NCBI RefSeq assembly: GCF_030159255.1
Contig: NZ_BSCT01000025.1
Coordinates: 62,001 to 126,000, forward strand
Origin: Bradyrhizobium sp. SSBR45G
GTDB taxonomy: Bacteria; Pseudomonadota; Alphaproteobacteria; Rhizobiales; Xanthobacteraceae
Direction of reading: 5' to 3'
Length of the DNA stretch: 64,000 nucleotides
The notes under the pieces were generated by a model, which did not search any database, was not told where the DNA came from, and was given only the letters and a program-made list of their open reading frames with translations. Every line of letters begins with the position of its first letter. Position 1 is the first letter of the stretch. The translations under genes were made by a program, and so were the position numbers. This document shows positions 1-7,954 of the stretch, piece after piece.

Positions 1-2
1 TC

Positions 3-389
3 GAGAACGGCACCAAGGTGACGATCTCGCTGCGGCGGAATACCGAGCTGGAGCTGCCGGCGAGCCACGTCATGGAGCTGACGTTCAATTGGGCGGATCA
101 GAGCGTGACCGGGCTGGCCAGCATGAGGGGCATCGGCCTGAAGGGCGAGGAGGCGGAGCGCGGCACCGCGCTGGTGACGCAGACCGCCAAGGTGACGCCG
201 AAATACTTCATGGTCGCGCTGTCCGCCAACGAGGTCGATACCAAGCGCAATCTGCTGCTGCTCAAGGGCAAGCAGTGGTTCGACATTCCGATCGTCTACG
301 AGGGCGGCAGCCGTGCGCTGCTGTCGATCGAGAAGGGCACCGAGGGTGAGCGCGTGTTCAAGGACGCGTTCGCGAGCTGGGGTCAGTAG
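3..389 (+). CDS. Conserved hypothetical protein, 5' end outside window
   Basis: The reading frame is already open at the window edge (Glu-Asn-Gly-Thr-Lys before the GTG at 18), so the gene most likely starts upstream and only its last ~128 codons are visible. The visible part has alternating beta-like segments, no membrane segment and no motif I recognise. It ends 32 bp before the SUMF1-domain gene, on the same strand, so the two plus the DUF4399 gene probably form one transcript. Its function is unknown. The GTG at 18 could be a real start, but nothing resembling a ribosome-binding site sits in the 17 visible bases before it. Confidence 0.6.
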   Translation, partial: ENGTKVTISLRRNTELELPASHVMELTFNWADQSVTGLASMRGIGLKGEEAERGTALVTQTAKVTPKYFMVALSANEVDTKRNLLLLKGKQWFDIPIVYEGGSRALLSIEKGTEGERVFKDAFASWGQ

Positions 390-421
390 GCGGGTTGGCG
401 GCGTCACGAGGCGAGGACGGC

Positions 422-1888
422 ATGAGCGAAAGTTCAGCGTTGCAATGGCTGCGGGCGCCCAGGCTCGCCGAGGATACCCTGCCGATGGATTCGCGCGCGG
501 TCGCCTGTCGGCGCTGCGGCCGCACGGTGGAGGTGTCGCTCAGTCCGATGCGTCCGCCGGGCTTCCAGCGCATCGAGGACCAGGTCGAGTGTCCGGAAGT
601 GCAGGAACGCGGGACCGGCAAGGATCAAGGCGGGCTGCTGCTGATGATGTGCGGCGCGCTTGAGCAGTCGCTCGATGCCGAGTGGGAGGCGGAGCAGAGC
701 GATGCGGCGGTCCCGCATCAGCCGCCGCCGCTCGCTGTGCCGACGCACCCCCGCGCCGCGCCCGAATTGCTGGATGCTTTGCCGGAGAGCTGGGACGACG
801 ATCGATCCGATCACGAGGCGGATGCGCCGACCGGCTGGCTGCGTGCATGGCTGGCGCGATCCGCAGGTCTCCGGAAGGGACTGATCCGCGCCGTCGTGGC
901 CGTCCTGATCCTCGGCGTCGTCTTTCTCGGCGGCGTGCTGCTGCCGCTGCGCGAGATCAAGCTCCTGATCCAGTCGCCACCCGGCGGGCTGGCCGGCGCC
1001 TCCAGCGCGCAGCGCGAGGCGTTGCCTGCAGCGCCGCCATCGTCGCCGAGACGCATCCTGCTGGAGAGTGCGGCCGCGCCGGCCCCGCCGCCCGGGTCAC
1101 GGTCGCCGTCCAGCTCTTTCGTCGCGCCGCGCCAGACCGCTGGCCTCGAGAGCGCTCCGCCGGCATCCGAACCGGCGGCTGCGCCGCGTGCTGCGCCCGA
1201 GCCGGAGCCGAAGCTGCGCATCCCCGAATTGATCGCGATCGCGGGCGGCAGCTTCGCGATGGGAGGCGACGATGAGTCCGAGCAGCCCGCGCATCAGGTG
1301 AGCCTCAAACCGTTCTCGCTCGGCAAGCATCCGGTGACGGTCGGCGAGTGGAAGCAGTGCGTGGCGGCGGCCAGCTGTCCCGACATCGCCTCCGGTGCCG
1401 ACGATCGTCCGGTCATCAATGTGAGCTATGACGACACGCAGGCCTACCTCGCCTGGCTTTCCAGGGCGACCGGCAAGACGTTCCGGCTGCCGACCGAAGC
1501 CGAATGGGAATACGCCGCGCGCGCCGGTCAGCGCACCCGCTATTGGTGGGGCGACCGCATGCGTCCCGGCATGGCCAGTTGCAAGGGCTGCAATGGCGAT
1601 GTGGAGCCGGACCAGCCGCCGAAGATCGGCAGCGCCCAGGTCAATCCGTTCGGCCTGTACGACATGGGCGGCGGCGTCGGCCAGTGGGTCGCGGACAATT
1701 GGCACAAGAACTACAAGGGTGCGCCGGCCGACGGATCCGCCTGGCTCGAGGACGGCAGCTACGCGCGCGTCATCCGCTCGGGGTCGTGGAAGAACGGGGC
1801 GGCCGATGCGCGTGCCGGGAGCCGCGACCGTTACGATGGCCGCATCAGGCATCCGACCCTCGGCTTCCGCGTCGCGTCGTCACCATAG
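422..1888 (+). CDS. SUMF1/FGE-sulfatase-domain membrane protein
   Basis: The 488-residue protein has an N-terminal cytoplasmic segment with a CxxC pair (C29, C32), a predicted membrane segment around residues 155-175, a Pro/Ala-rich linker of about 90 residues and a C-terminal formylglycine-generating-enzyme-like domain from about residue 269. That domain shows GGSFAMGG, RLPTEAEWEYAARAG, NPFGLYDMGG and RVIRSGSW. The active-site cysteines of true FGE are not visible where expected (GSWKNGAADARAGSR), so it is probably a non-sulfatase-activating SUMF1 relative of unknown role, exposed to the periplasm. I chose the ATG at 422 because the upstream in-frame TTG at 395 adds only nine residues. The next gene starts 9 bp later. 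Confidence 0.8.
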   Translation: MSESSALQWLRAPRLAEDTLPMDSRAVACRRCGRTVEVSLSPMRPPGFQRIEDQVECPEVQERGTGKDQGGLLLMMCGALEQSLDAEWEAEQSDAAVPHQPPPLAVPTHPRAAPELLDALPESWDDDRSDHEADAPTGWLRAWLARSAGLRKGLIRAVVAVLILGVVFLGGVLLPLREIKLLIQSPPGGLAGASSAQREALPAAPPSSPRRILLESAAAPAPPPGSRSPSSSFVAPRQTAGLESAPPASEPAAAPRAAPEPEPKLRIPELIAIAGGSFAMGGDDESEQPAHQVSLKPFSLGKHPVTVGEWKQCVAAASCPDIASGADDRPVINVSYDDTQAYLAWLSRATGKTFRLPTEAEWEYAARAGQRTRYWWGDRMRPGMASCKGCNGDVEPDQPPKIGSAQVNPFGLYDMGGGVGQWVADNWHKNYKGAPADGSAWLEDGSYARVIRSGSWKNGAADARAGSRDRYDGRIRHPTLGFRVASSP

Positions 1889-1897
1889 GGGATCTGA

Positions 1898-2512
1898 ATG
1901 TTGCGCGTCACGGCTGGACGTCTCTGTCTCATCCTCGCGATGTCGTCGCTCGCGCTCGCGCCGTCGCTGCTGTCGGCCAAGGGCGTGAAGGCCGCGAAGG
2001 ACGCCCGCGTCTACTTCATTTCGCCGGCAGACGGCGAGACCGTGAGCGGGCCGTTCATATGCCGGTTCGGCCTGCGCAACATGGGGGTGACCCATGCCGG
2101 TGATGATTTCGCCGGCAGCGGCCATCACCACCTGCTGATCGACGTCGACGAGACCATGCAGGCCGGCGAGCCGATCCCGCGCGACAAGAAGCACATCCAT
2201 TATGCGGCGGGGGAGACCGAGGCGCGCATCGAGTTGCCGCCGGGAAAGCATACGCTGCAGCTGGTGCTGGGCGACACCAAGCATCTCAACTTCGATCCGC
2301 CCCTGGTCTCCGAGAAGATCATGATCACGGTCGGCAAGTCGAATGGGTCGGACGAGGCGCGCGCGACCAGGAGCACCAATGAGCGGCGCAGGATCCTGGA
2401 GCGGGCCGCGGCGCCAGAGCCGCTGCAATTGCAGCCCGCGGTGACGCCGGAGATGACGAAGTCACCCGAGAGCTCCGACTTCATCAGCCGCGTCTTCACG
2501 GGATCGAAGTAG
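1898..2512 (+). CDS. DUF4399 exported protein
   Basis: The 204-residue protein begins with a signal peptide (about residues 1-27, hydrophobic core LILAMSSLALAPSLL). The DUF4399 domain follows, with the family's histidine-rich stretch GHHHLLID at about residues 75-82, then KHIHY and a GKHTLQLVLGD strand. The last ~60 residues are charged and probably disordered. Members are small periplasmic or outer-surface proteins of unknown function; the histidines suggest metal or ligand binding, which is inference. It sits 9 bp after the SUMF1-domain gene, with GGGGAT before its ATG, so co-transcription is likely. A GC-rich palindrome just after its stop may end the transcript. Confidence 0.78.
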   Translation: MLRVTAGRLCLILAMSSLALAPSLLSAKGVKAAKDARVYFISPADGETVSGPFICRFGLRNMGVTHAGDDFAGSGHHHLLIDVDETMQAGEPIPRDKKHIHYAAGETEARIELPPGKHTLQLVLGDTKHLNFDPPLVSEKIMITVGKSNGSDEARATRSTNERRRILERAAAPEPLQLQPAVTPEMTKSPESSDFISRVFTGSK

Positions 2513-3300
2513 CGGTCTGCCGCGACCGGTCGCGGCTGCCGAGCGCGATCATCTCTGCAGGAAGCCCGCTCTGCGACGCGCGCGCCCGACCGGCGTCGGC
2601 AACAATCGTTCAGTCGAGCGCTTGTCGGCTTACGGCGGCCCGCCAGATGCCGTCATGCCGCGCTGTGCAGCGACGGGTCGCTCGTCCGCATCGGTAGCTC
2701 ATCGATCACGCACGAATCCAAGGCATGTGTGGGACCGCGCGGGATCGCGTCGGTGTTTGCACGGATGTGCGCAGAATGGCGATTGATGCTCGAGTGATGC
2801 TGCCGCCATCGGCGCGCGCACTTTGCGCACGCGCTGTCCGCATGGCTCGGATCTGCAAACGAACGGTGCGCTCAAAATTTTTTTCTGAGACCTAACGTCG
2901 CAGCTCGCAGCTGTCGGCTCCGTTCTCGCCGCATCGTCGTCACAGCTGCAATCGGGCAGGAGTGTGGTCATCGGCGCAGCGCCGATGACGCAAGAGCCGG
3001 GCGAGCAACGCGATCGTCGTCGTCCGCCCGCGATACACCTTGCGAATCAATGTCACTTGCAACCGCATCCGCCCGGGATGTCAGAAAAGATCAGTGGTCT
3101 GCCGACATCGTTTGATCGCAGCCGGACCGCATCTGGGTCCGCGAGCCAGCGAGATTGCGGCTGCATGAGGAACGAATCCGGACGCGCATGCGCGTCGGAG
3201 CCCGGCCGCGGTCGCAGGGGCCGTCCTAGTTTCGTTGAAATCTCCCTCCCCTTTGTCTCTCGCGCATCGCGCACGACAAGTGCCCGATGGCGCAGTCTTC
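2513..3300. other. Intergenic region with perfect palindromes
   Basis: About 800 bp holds no convincing gene: the open frames here lack ribosome-binding sites and family-like sequence. Two perfect palindromes stand out. Positions 2967-2989 have 11-bp arms GTCATCGGCGC/GCGCCGATGAC around one A. Positions 3181-3196 read GACGCGCATGCGCGTC. A short A/T patch (AAAATTTTTTTCTGA near 2873-2887) could belong to a promoter. I see nothing else. Confidence 0.5.
2519..2536 (+). terminator. GC palindrome after DUF4399 gene
   Basis: Nine-base perfect arms GCCGCGACC / GGTCGCGGC begin 7 bp after the stop codon. There is no T-run behind it, so it is a hairpin candidate rather than a clear intrinsic terminator. 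Confidence 0.35.
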
Positions 3301-3315
3301 GAGGAGGATTTGATA

Positions 3316-3594
3316 GTGAAGGTCATCAAGATAATGGTCGTTGCACTCGCGGCAGGCCTCGCGTCCGGCTCCGCTGCCTTTGCCGACGGCTACAAGGATT
3401 GCACCAAGCTCGACAAGGCGTCGTGGAAGACGACGGCCGAGGCCGAAGCGAAGGCGAAGGCCGCGGGTTACGAGGTTCGCCAGACCAAGATCGAGGGCAC
3501 CTGCTACGAGGTCTACGGTGTCAAGGGCGGCAAGCTGTTCGAGCTGTTCTACAGCCCGGAGGACCTCGCGCTGAAGCATACCAAGGCGAAGTGA
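3316..3594 (+). CDS. Small exported PepSY-like protein
   Basis: The 92-residue product starts at GTG 3316, which has a very strong GAGGAGG site 8 bp upstream. A longer frame from 3235 is rejected because it lacks one and would bury the signal peptide. Residues 1-20 form a signal peptide ending near SAAFA-DG. The mature part fits the PepSY_2 pattern: alpha segment (AEAEAKAKAAGYEV), beta strands (TKIEGTCYEVYGVKGGKLFELFYSPEDL), with two cysteines. Such proteins are periplasmic. PepSY proteins are frequently paired with cytochrome b561-type membrane proteins, and the next gene is exactly that, 43 bp downstream, so an electron-transfer partnership is a reasonable inference. Confidence 0.75.
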   Translation: MKVIKIMVVALAAGLASGSAAFADGYKDCTKLDKASWKTTAEAEAKAKAAGYEVRQTKIEGTCYEVYGVKGGKLFELFYSPEDLALKHTKAK

Positions 3595-3637
3595 TCTGAC
3601 GATCATGCGTGACGCAGGACAGGCACACCGGAGCGTC

Positions 3638-4417
3638 ATGTCCGAGACGCCGGCGAACTCACGTTCGGACACCGTTGCGATCTGGGATCTGCCGCTGCGC
3701 GTCTGGCACTGGGCCCTCGCGGCCTTCGTGCTCGTCGCCTGCGTCACGCCCAACATATTCGACGCCCTGCATCGGCTGGCGGGCTATGCCGTGATCGGCC
3801 TGCTCGCCTTCAGGCTGATCTGGGGGGTGATCGGCAGCCGTCATTCGCTGTTCGCGCGCATCAGCCTCAAGCTGCGAGCGGCCCCGCAATACATCGTGGG
3901 CATGCTGCGCGGCGAGACCGGGCGCTATCTCGGCTTGAATCCGGCGGGAGCGGCGATGCTCGTCGTGATGCTTGCTCTGCTGATCGTCTCGACGATCAGC
4001 GGCGTGATGCAGGTCTCGGTGCGATTCTTCGGCGTCGGATGGATCGAGCAGGCGCATTCGCTGTCGTCGAATGCCGTCATCGCGCTGATCGCCGTGCATG
4101 TGCTCGGCACGTTGTGGATGAGCGTGCTGCAGCGGGAGAATCTCGCCCGCGCGATGGTCACGGGACGCAAGCGCGTGCCCGTGCCGGCGCGGGCCGCACC
4201 CGCGACTCCGCGCCCGGTCGTGAGCGCGAAAGACAGGCCGGAGCCCAAGGCGGTGGAGGCGGTTCAGGCGGTGGCCGCAGAGGAGAACGTCTCGGTGGTG
4301 CCGGATTTCCCGCCCAGGCGTGCGAATGCGCCGTCCGCCGCCGCGAAGCCGGCAGGGCCGGCCCGCATGCCGCGGACTCTCAGCATTCACGACAAGCGGC
4401 TCGGCGTCGGCAGCTGA
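3638..4417 (+). CDS. Cytochrome b561-type (cytochrome b/b6-like) membrane protein
   Basis: The protein has about 259 residues and four to five hydrophobic segments in its first 190 residues. Histidines sit where di-heme b561 proteins carry ligands: VWHW (H24), DALHRLAGYAV (H45), EQAHSLSSNAV and IAVHVLG. It opens with WDLPLRVWHW, the usual start of this family. The remaining ~75 residues are Pro/Ala/Arg-rich and probably disordered in the cytoplasm. It would carry electrons between periplasmic or membrane redox partners. The start at 3638 has GGAG four bases upstream; ATG 3605 is possible and adds 11 residues. It follows the PepSY gene and probably shares its transcript. Confidence 0.8.
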   Translation: MSETPANSRSDTVAIWDLPLRVWHWALAAFVLVACVTPNIFDALHRLAGYAVIGLLAFRLIWGVIGSRHSLFARISLKLRAAPQYIVGMLRGETGRYLGLNPAGAAMLVVMLALLIVSTISGVMQVSVRFFGVGWIEQAHSLSSNAVIALIAVHVLGTLWMSVLQRENLARAMVTGRKRVPVPARAAPATPRPVVSAKDRPEPKAVEAVQAVAAEENVSVVPDFPPRRANAPSAAAKPAGPARMPRTLSIHDKRLGVGS

Positions 4418-4970
4418 ATCGCCGGCGATTGGCGTATGCGCTCGTCGCCGGCCCGGCTGACGATCCTGCGAGGTGTTGATCGCCTCGCGAGGCTCACGGC
4501 AGTGCGTGTCGATGGACGCATTGCGCGGAGATCTGTGCGCTTTACGACCGGTCGGACTGAGTTCGGCCTCTGCCGCGCGTTTCGGTTGCGGCGGTGTCGA
4601 TGATTCGGCCGTCTCGATGAGCTACGCGGCCTTCGTCCCATATCAAGACAGCACGTCACACGCAGGTCGTGCGTCAGATTGATTCGACCGGGCTGCGAGA
4701 TTCGCCGGGCGACGACGGTCGAACCGCTTGCGTCACGGCGTGCGCAAGGCTCTGCAGCGCAATCCTCAAAATATTCCGCTTCGCATTGAAGATACGAACT
4801 AATTAATTCGCGCGCTTTGTCGCATAAGGCGAGTTTGTCAAATTTCGACACGGTAAATTGCCGCATTCGAGACCTTAAAGTCATTCTACGAAGTGTCGGA
4901 AGCTCGTCGAAAATGGCGGGTGGAGAAGACATCCGGCACACGGGTGAATTCGGGACAGGGACATACAATC
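4418..4970. other. Intergenic region, AT-rich promoter zone
   Basis: No supportable gene lies here. Composition drops sharply in GC between about 4765 and 4880 (AAATATTCC, ACTAATTAATTCG, GTCAAATTTCGAC), which is the likely promoter of the cupredoxin gene. The AATTAATT patch and the GTC-N4-GAC palindrome are visible but match no operator I can name. Confidence 0.45.
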
Positions 4971-5312
4971 ATGATGCTATTCGGGAAAGTGCAAGCCGTA
5001 GGGGCCGCCGCGCTGTTGATGACCGCTTTCGCGCTGCCTGCTGGCGCGGCCGAGACCACCATCGAGATCTCGGTCAAGGACAACAAGTTTCAGCCGGCCG
5101 AGCTGAAGGCTCCGGCCGATACGCCGATTGTGTTCAAGATCAAGAATCTGGACGCCGCGCCGGTCGAGTTCGAGAGCGAGCCGCTGCAGTTCGAGACGGT
5201 GATCAAGCCGAACATGGAAGGCGTCGTGAAGGTCAAGGCGCAGAAGCCGGGCCGCTATGAGTTCTTCGACGATTTCCATCAGGGCAACAAGGGCACCCTG
5301 GTGATCGAGTGA
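4971..5312 (+). CDS. Periplasmic cupredoxin-fold protein
   Basis: The 113-residue product has a signal peptide (about 1-26, ending PAGAAE). The mature part is typical of the cupredoxin_1 / EfeO-N-like family: ETTIEISVKDNKFQPAELKAPADTPIVFKIKNLDAAPVEFESEPL, later KPGRYEFFDDFHQGNKGTLVI (split here for description). The mature sequence has no cysteine and only one histidine, so it cannot form a classical type 1 copper site. Binding of another metal or a structural role is more likely. I chose ATG 4971 over the in-frame ATG 4893 because the signal peptide begins there. A strong hairpin directly follows the stop. Confidence 0.78.
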   Translation: MMLFGKVQAVGAAALLMTAFALPAGAAETTIEISVKDNKFQPAELKAPADTPIVFKIKNLDAAPVEFESEPLQFETVIKPNMEGVVKVKAQKPGRYEFFDDFHQGNKGTLVIE

Positions 5313-5320
5313 CCTGATCC

Positions 5321-5363
5321 TTGCGGGCCCGCTGCGTCGTGACGCGACGCCGCGGGCCCGCAA
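5321..5363 (+). terminator. Long stem-loop after cupredoxin gene
   Basis: Perfect 12-bp arms TTGCGGGCCCGC (5321-5332) and GCGGGCCCGCAA (5352-5363) enclose a nested GCGTCG/CGACGC pair. It starts 8 bp after the cupredoxin stop. The stem is very stable but has no T-run on either side, so it may act as a 3' RNA-stabilising hairpin or Rho-assisted terminator. It also shows that the long frame opening at 5321 is not the true start of the next gene. Confidence 0.55.
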
Positions 5364-5476
5364 TCCGATGGCTGCGAACTCGACGGAGACGGTACTTTTT
5401 GGAACGGTCAGGACGACAGGCAGGGATCCCCAGGCGTCGCGTAGGTCGCGACGTGCCGCGGTGTCAGGAGGAGACG

Positions 5477-7261
5477 GTGGCGATCACCGTGCTGCTCGTG
5501 ACGCTGTTCGGGGTCGCGCCCTCGCATGGCCAGACCGTCATTCCGGACACGCGGGCGAGAGCCTATGCGGACCCCGGGACCACCGAGGGCGGTCCCGTGG
5601 TGATCATCCCCAATCGCCGCAAGCAGCCGTTGCGGCCGGCCAACGGCAACGGCCCGCTGGTCATCCCGCAAGTGATCGTGGCGCCCGGCGGCAATGATCC
5701 CGAGCCCAAGGAAGCGACCCAGGTCGAGGAGCGTCCGCCGCCGCGGCCGCGATCCCCGATCGATCCCGGCGCCGGCGCACTGCCGCAGGCCGCTCGCCGC
5801 GAGCCGGCGCCGCGTCTGGCGCCCGTGCGCAACGGCTTCTTCGGCACACCGTCTGCCGGGCTCCTGGTCGGAGGCTGCCTGTCGACGCCCGGCCGGCTGT
5901 CGATGACGAACGTTCCCAATCGCTGCCTCGACGCGCTGGCCTTCGCCGTCAGTCCGCCGCCGGCGACGCGCGGCGTGCTGCCGCAAAATCTGCCGCCGAT
6001 CCCGCGGCAGGATGCGCAGCCGATTCCGCCGGTGCTGGCGGACCGGCCGAAGATGCGGCTGCCGGCGGTCAACAAGGGGCAGAAGCCGCAGGAGCCGCAG
6101 CCCCAGGCGCCGGCGATGATGGAAGAGGATCCCTACGAGCCCAAGGGCATCACGGTGGGAAACTTCATCCTGAAGCCTGCGTTCGAAATGTCCTCGGGCT
6201 TCGACAGCAATCCCGGACGCGTGCCGAAGGGCGCCGGCTCCGGCTTCGTCAGCGTTGCGCCGGTCCTGCTGGTGCGTTCTCAGTTCGAGCGGCATCTGCT
6301 CAATGCCGATGTGCGCGTCGGCTATATCGACTATGCCAAGCTCCGGCAGCTCTCAAGGCCCACCGTCGACGCGAAGGTGAATGGTCGCTACGACGTCACC
6401 GATACGTTTGCGATCAACGGCGAGGGCCACGTGGCAGTCGACGCCGATGATCCCGGCACGCCGCGCTTCGCCGGCCGGTTCGCCAAGATTCCGCTGGCGA
6501 GCACGGTCGGCGGCTCGGCCGGCGTCACCAAGCGATTCGAGGACTTCGAGGTCTCGACCAAGGCCGCGATCGACCGTGTCGCGTTCCAGAACGCGCGGCT
6601 CACCGACGGCCAGATCGTCAGCAATGCCGATCGCAACTTCGTCCAGTACGGCTCGCAGAGCCGCGTCACCTACAATCTGACGCCGGAGATCCGGCCGTTC
6701 GTCGACGTCGCCGTCGATCGCCGCGTCCACGACATCGCCGTCGATGCCGAAGGCTTCCGCCGCGACTCCACCGGCACGGCGGTCGAGGCCGGCGTGACCC
6801 TCAACTACGCCGACAAGCTGACGGGCGACGTCGCCGTCGGCTATCTCACGCGCAAATTCCAGGACCCGATGCTGAAGCCGGTCAACGGCTTCATTGCCGA
6901 CGCCAACCTCACCTATCAATATGCCAAAGAAACGGCGATCATGCTCGGCGCCAAGTCGCAGGTGGTGGAGATCACCGAGCCCGGCATCTCCGGCGTGCTC
7001 AAGCGCGACGTCACCGTCGGCGTCGAGCACCAGTTCGAGCCCTGGCTCGTCGGCACGCTCCTCACGGGCTTTGGCCAGGATGCGTTCACCGGCACCACGC
7101 GGGTGGACAACCGCTACCTGGTCGAGCTCGGCATGCTCTACAAGTTCTCCCGCCTGCTGCAGTTCAGGGCGAGCGTCCGGCGCGAGGAGACGCGCTCGAA
7201 CTTCAAGGAGAACAATCTCTCGGCGACGGTGGTGCAGGTCGGCGCCCGCGTGCAGTACTGA
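5477..7261 (+). CDS. Outer-membrane beta-barrel protein (BBP2-like)
   Basis: The start is GTG 5477, preceded by AGGAGGAGA at ideal spacing and followed at once by a signal peptide (VAITVLLVTLFGVAPSHGQT). The product has 594 residues: a Pro/Arg-rich periplasmic-type region up to about residue 230, then a C-terminal domain of alternating amphipathic strands. It ends in a Tyr-terminated strand (VVQVGARVQY), as outer-membrane barrels do. The pattern (SSGFDSNPGRVP, NADRNFVQYGSQSRVTYNL) matches the putative beta-barrel porin 2 family (DUF/BBP2_2). The substrate is unknown. It stands alone downstream of the hairpin, and repeat elements follow it. Confidence 0.78.
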   Translation: MAITVLLVTLFGVAPSHGQTVIPDTRARAYADPGTTEGGPVVIIPNRRKQPLRPANGNGPLVIPQVIVAPGGNDPEPKEATQVEERPPPRPRSPIDPGAGALPQAARREPAPRLAPVRNGFFGTPSAGLLVGGCLSTPGRLSMTNVPNRCLDALAFAVSPPPATRGVLPQNLPPIPRQDAQPIPPVLADRPKMRLPAVNKGQKPQEPQPQAPAMMEEDPYEPKGITVGNFILKPAFEMSSGFDSNPGRVPKGAGSGFVSVAPVLLVRSQFERHLLNADVRVGYIDYAKLRQLSRPTVDAKVNGRYDVTDTFAINGEGHVAVDADDPGTPRFAGRFAKIPLASTVGGSAGVTKRFEDFEVSTKAAIDRVAFQNARLTDGQIVSNADRNFVQYGSQSRVTYNLTPEIRPFVDVAVDRRVHDIAVDAEGFRRDSTGTAVEAGVTLNYADKLTGDVAVGYLTRKFQDPMLKPVNGFIADANLTYQYAKETAIMLGAKSQVVEITEPGISGVLKRDVTVGVEHQFEPWLVGTLLTGFGQDAFTGTTRVDNRYLVELGMLYKFSRLLQFRASVRREETRSNFKENNLSATVVQVGARVQY

Positions 7262-7463
7262 TTGGCGGGACGCAGCGATTTGTCCTCTCCAGGAGCTCCT
7301 TGCTCGTGGCCGATCCGCAGCGTCGGTTCCTGCTCTAGACCCTCTCGATGGACGCGTCTCTCGACGTATTCATGGTCCGGTGTTCAGTGCCGCCTCGGCT
7401 TTCTCCCCCCTCCATGAACACGTGGCTGATGATCAATTTGCAGCGCCGGTCTCGGAACCCGCT

Positions 7464-7602
7464 CCTCATGGTGAGGAGCGCCGCGCCGATCGGGCCAATG
7501 CCAGGCGAGATCATTGTCCGCGGCGCGTCTCGAACCATGAGGCCCAGCGAGGCCTCGCCCTTCGAGACGACCGCCTTGGCGGCGGTCTCCTCAGGGTGAG
7601 GG
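7464..7602. repeat. Dispersed palindromic repeat, copy 1
   Basis: The unit is bounded by CCTCATGGTGAGGAGCGCCG on the left and CTCCTCAGGGTGAGG on the right. Internal signatures are GCGCGTCTCGAACCATGAGG and GCCTCGCCCTTCGAGACG, which are partly inverted copies of each other. A second copy lies 100 bp downstream (7699-7841) and a diverged third at 47092-47243. I associate this family with Bradyrhizobium intergenic repeats. It is non-coding. Confidence 0.8.
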
Positions 7603-7698
7603 TGACGGTCGTGCAGGACGATAGAGCGAGACGATCCCGCCATGAGCACGCTCCTCGTGTTGATGGTCCAGTGTGCAGCGCCTCCGGCGATGCCGGAT

Positions 7699-7841
7699 CC
7701 TCATGGTGAGGAGCGCCGCGCCCCAAGTCCGCCAATGTGAGGTGGCCTCGTTGCTCGCGGCGCGTCTCGAACCATGAGGGCACGACCGGGGCCTCGCCCT
7801 TCGAGACGCCCGCCTGCGGCGGGCTCCTCAGGGTGAGGGGT
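7699..7841. repeat. Dispersed palindromic repeat, copy 2
   Basis: It has the same architecture and boundaries as the copy at 7464-7602, including CCTCATGGTGAGGAGCGCCG at the left and CTCCTCAGGGTGAGGGG at the right. The central 30 bases differ. The two copies fill the gap between the convergent outer-membrane gene and tonB. Confidence 0.8.
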
Positions 7842-7884
7842 GAAGAGTATCCGCCACGCGGCGAGGCGTGCCGCAGCCATTTGC

Positions 7885-7920
7885 AAAGAAAAGCAGCGCT
7901 CGCCGGAGTGCGAGCGCTGC
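7885..7920 (-). terminator. Intrinsic terminator of the exbB-exbD-tonB operon
   Basis: Perfect 11-bp arms GCAGCGCTCGC (7893-7903) and GCGAGCGCTGC (7910-7920) enclose a 6-base loop. Read on the minus strand, the stem is followed by TTTTCTTT (complement of 7885-7892), the classic intrinsic-terminator layout. It lies 35 bp past the tonB stop. Confidence 0.88.
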
Positions 7921-7954
7921 CCAGTCTGTCGATCCGTGTGCGTGGATCGCGTGA

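Noticed and set aside
18..389. GTG at 18 as a true gene start
   Set aside because: The frame is open to the first base of the window and no ribosome-binding site precedes it, so a truncated upstream start is more likely.
2699..2971. 90-codon minus-strand frame in the 2.5-3.3 kb gap
   Set aside because: Composition is non-coding, with no ribosome-binding site and no recognisable domain.
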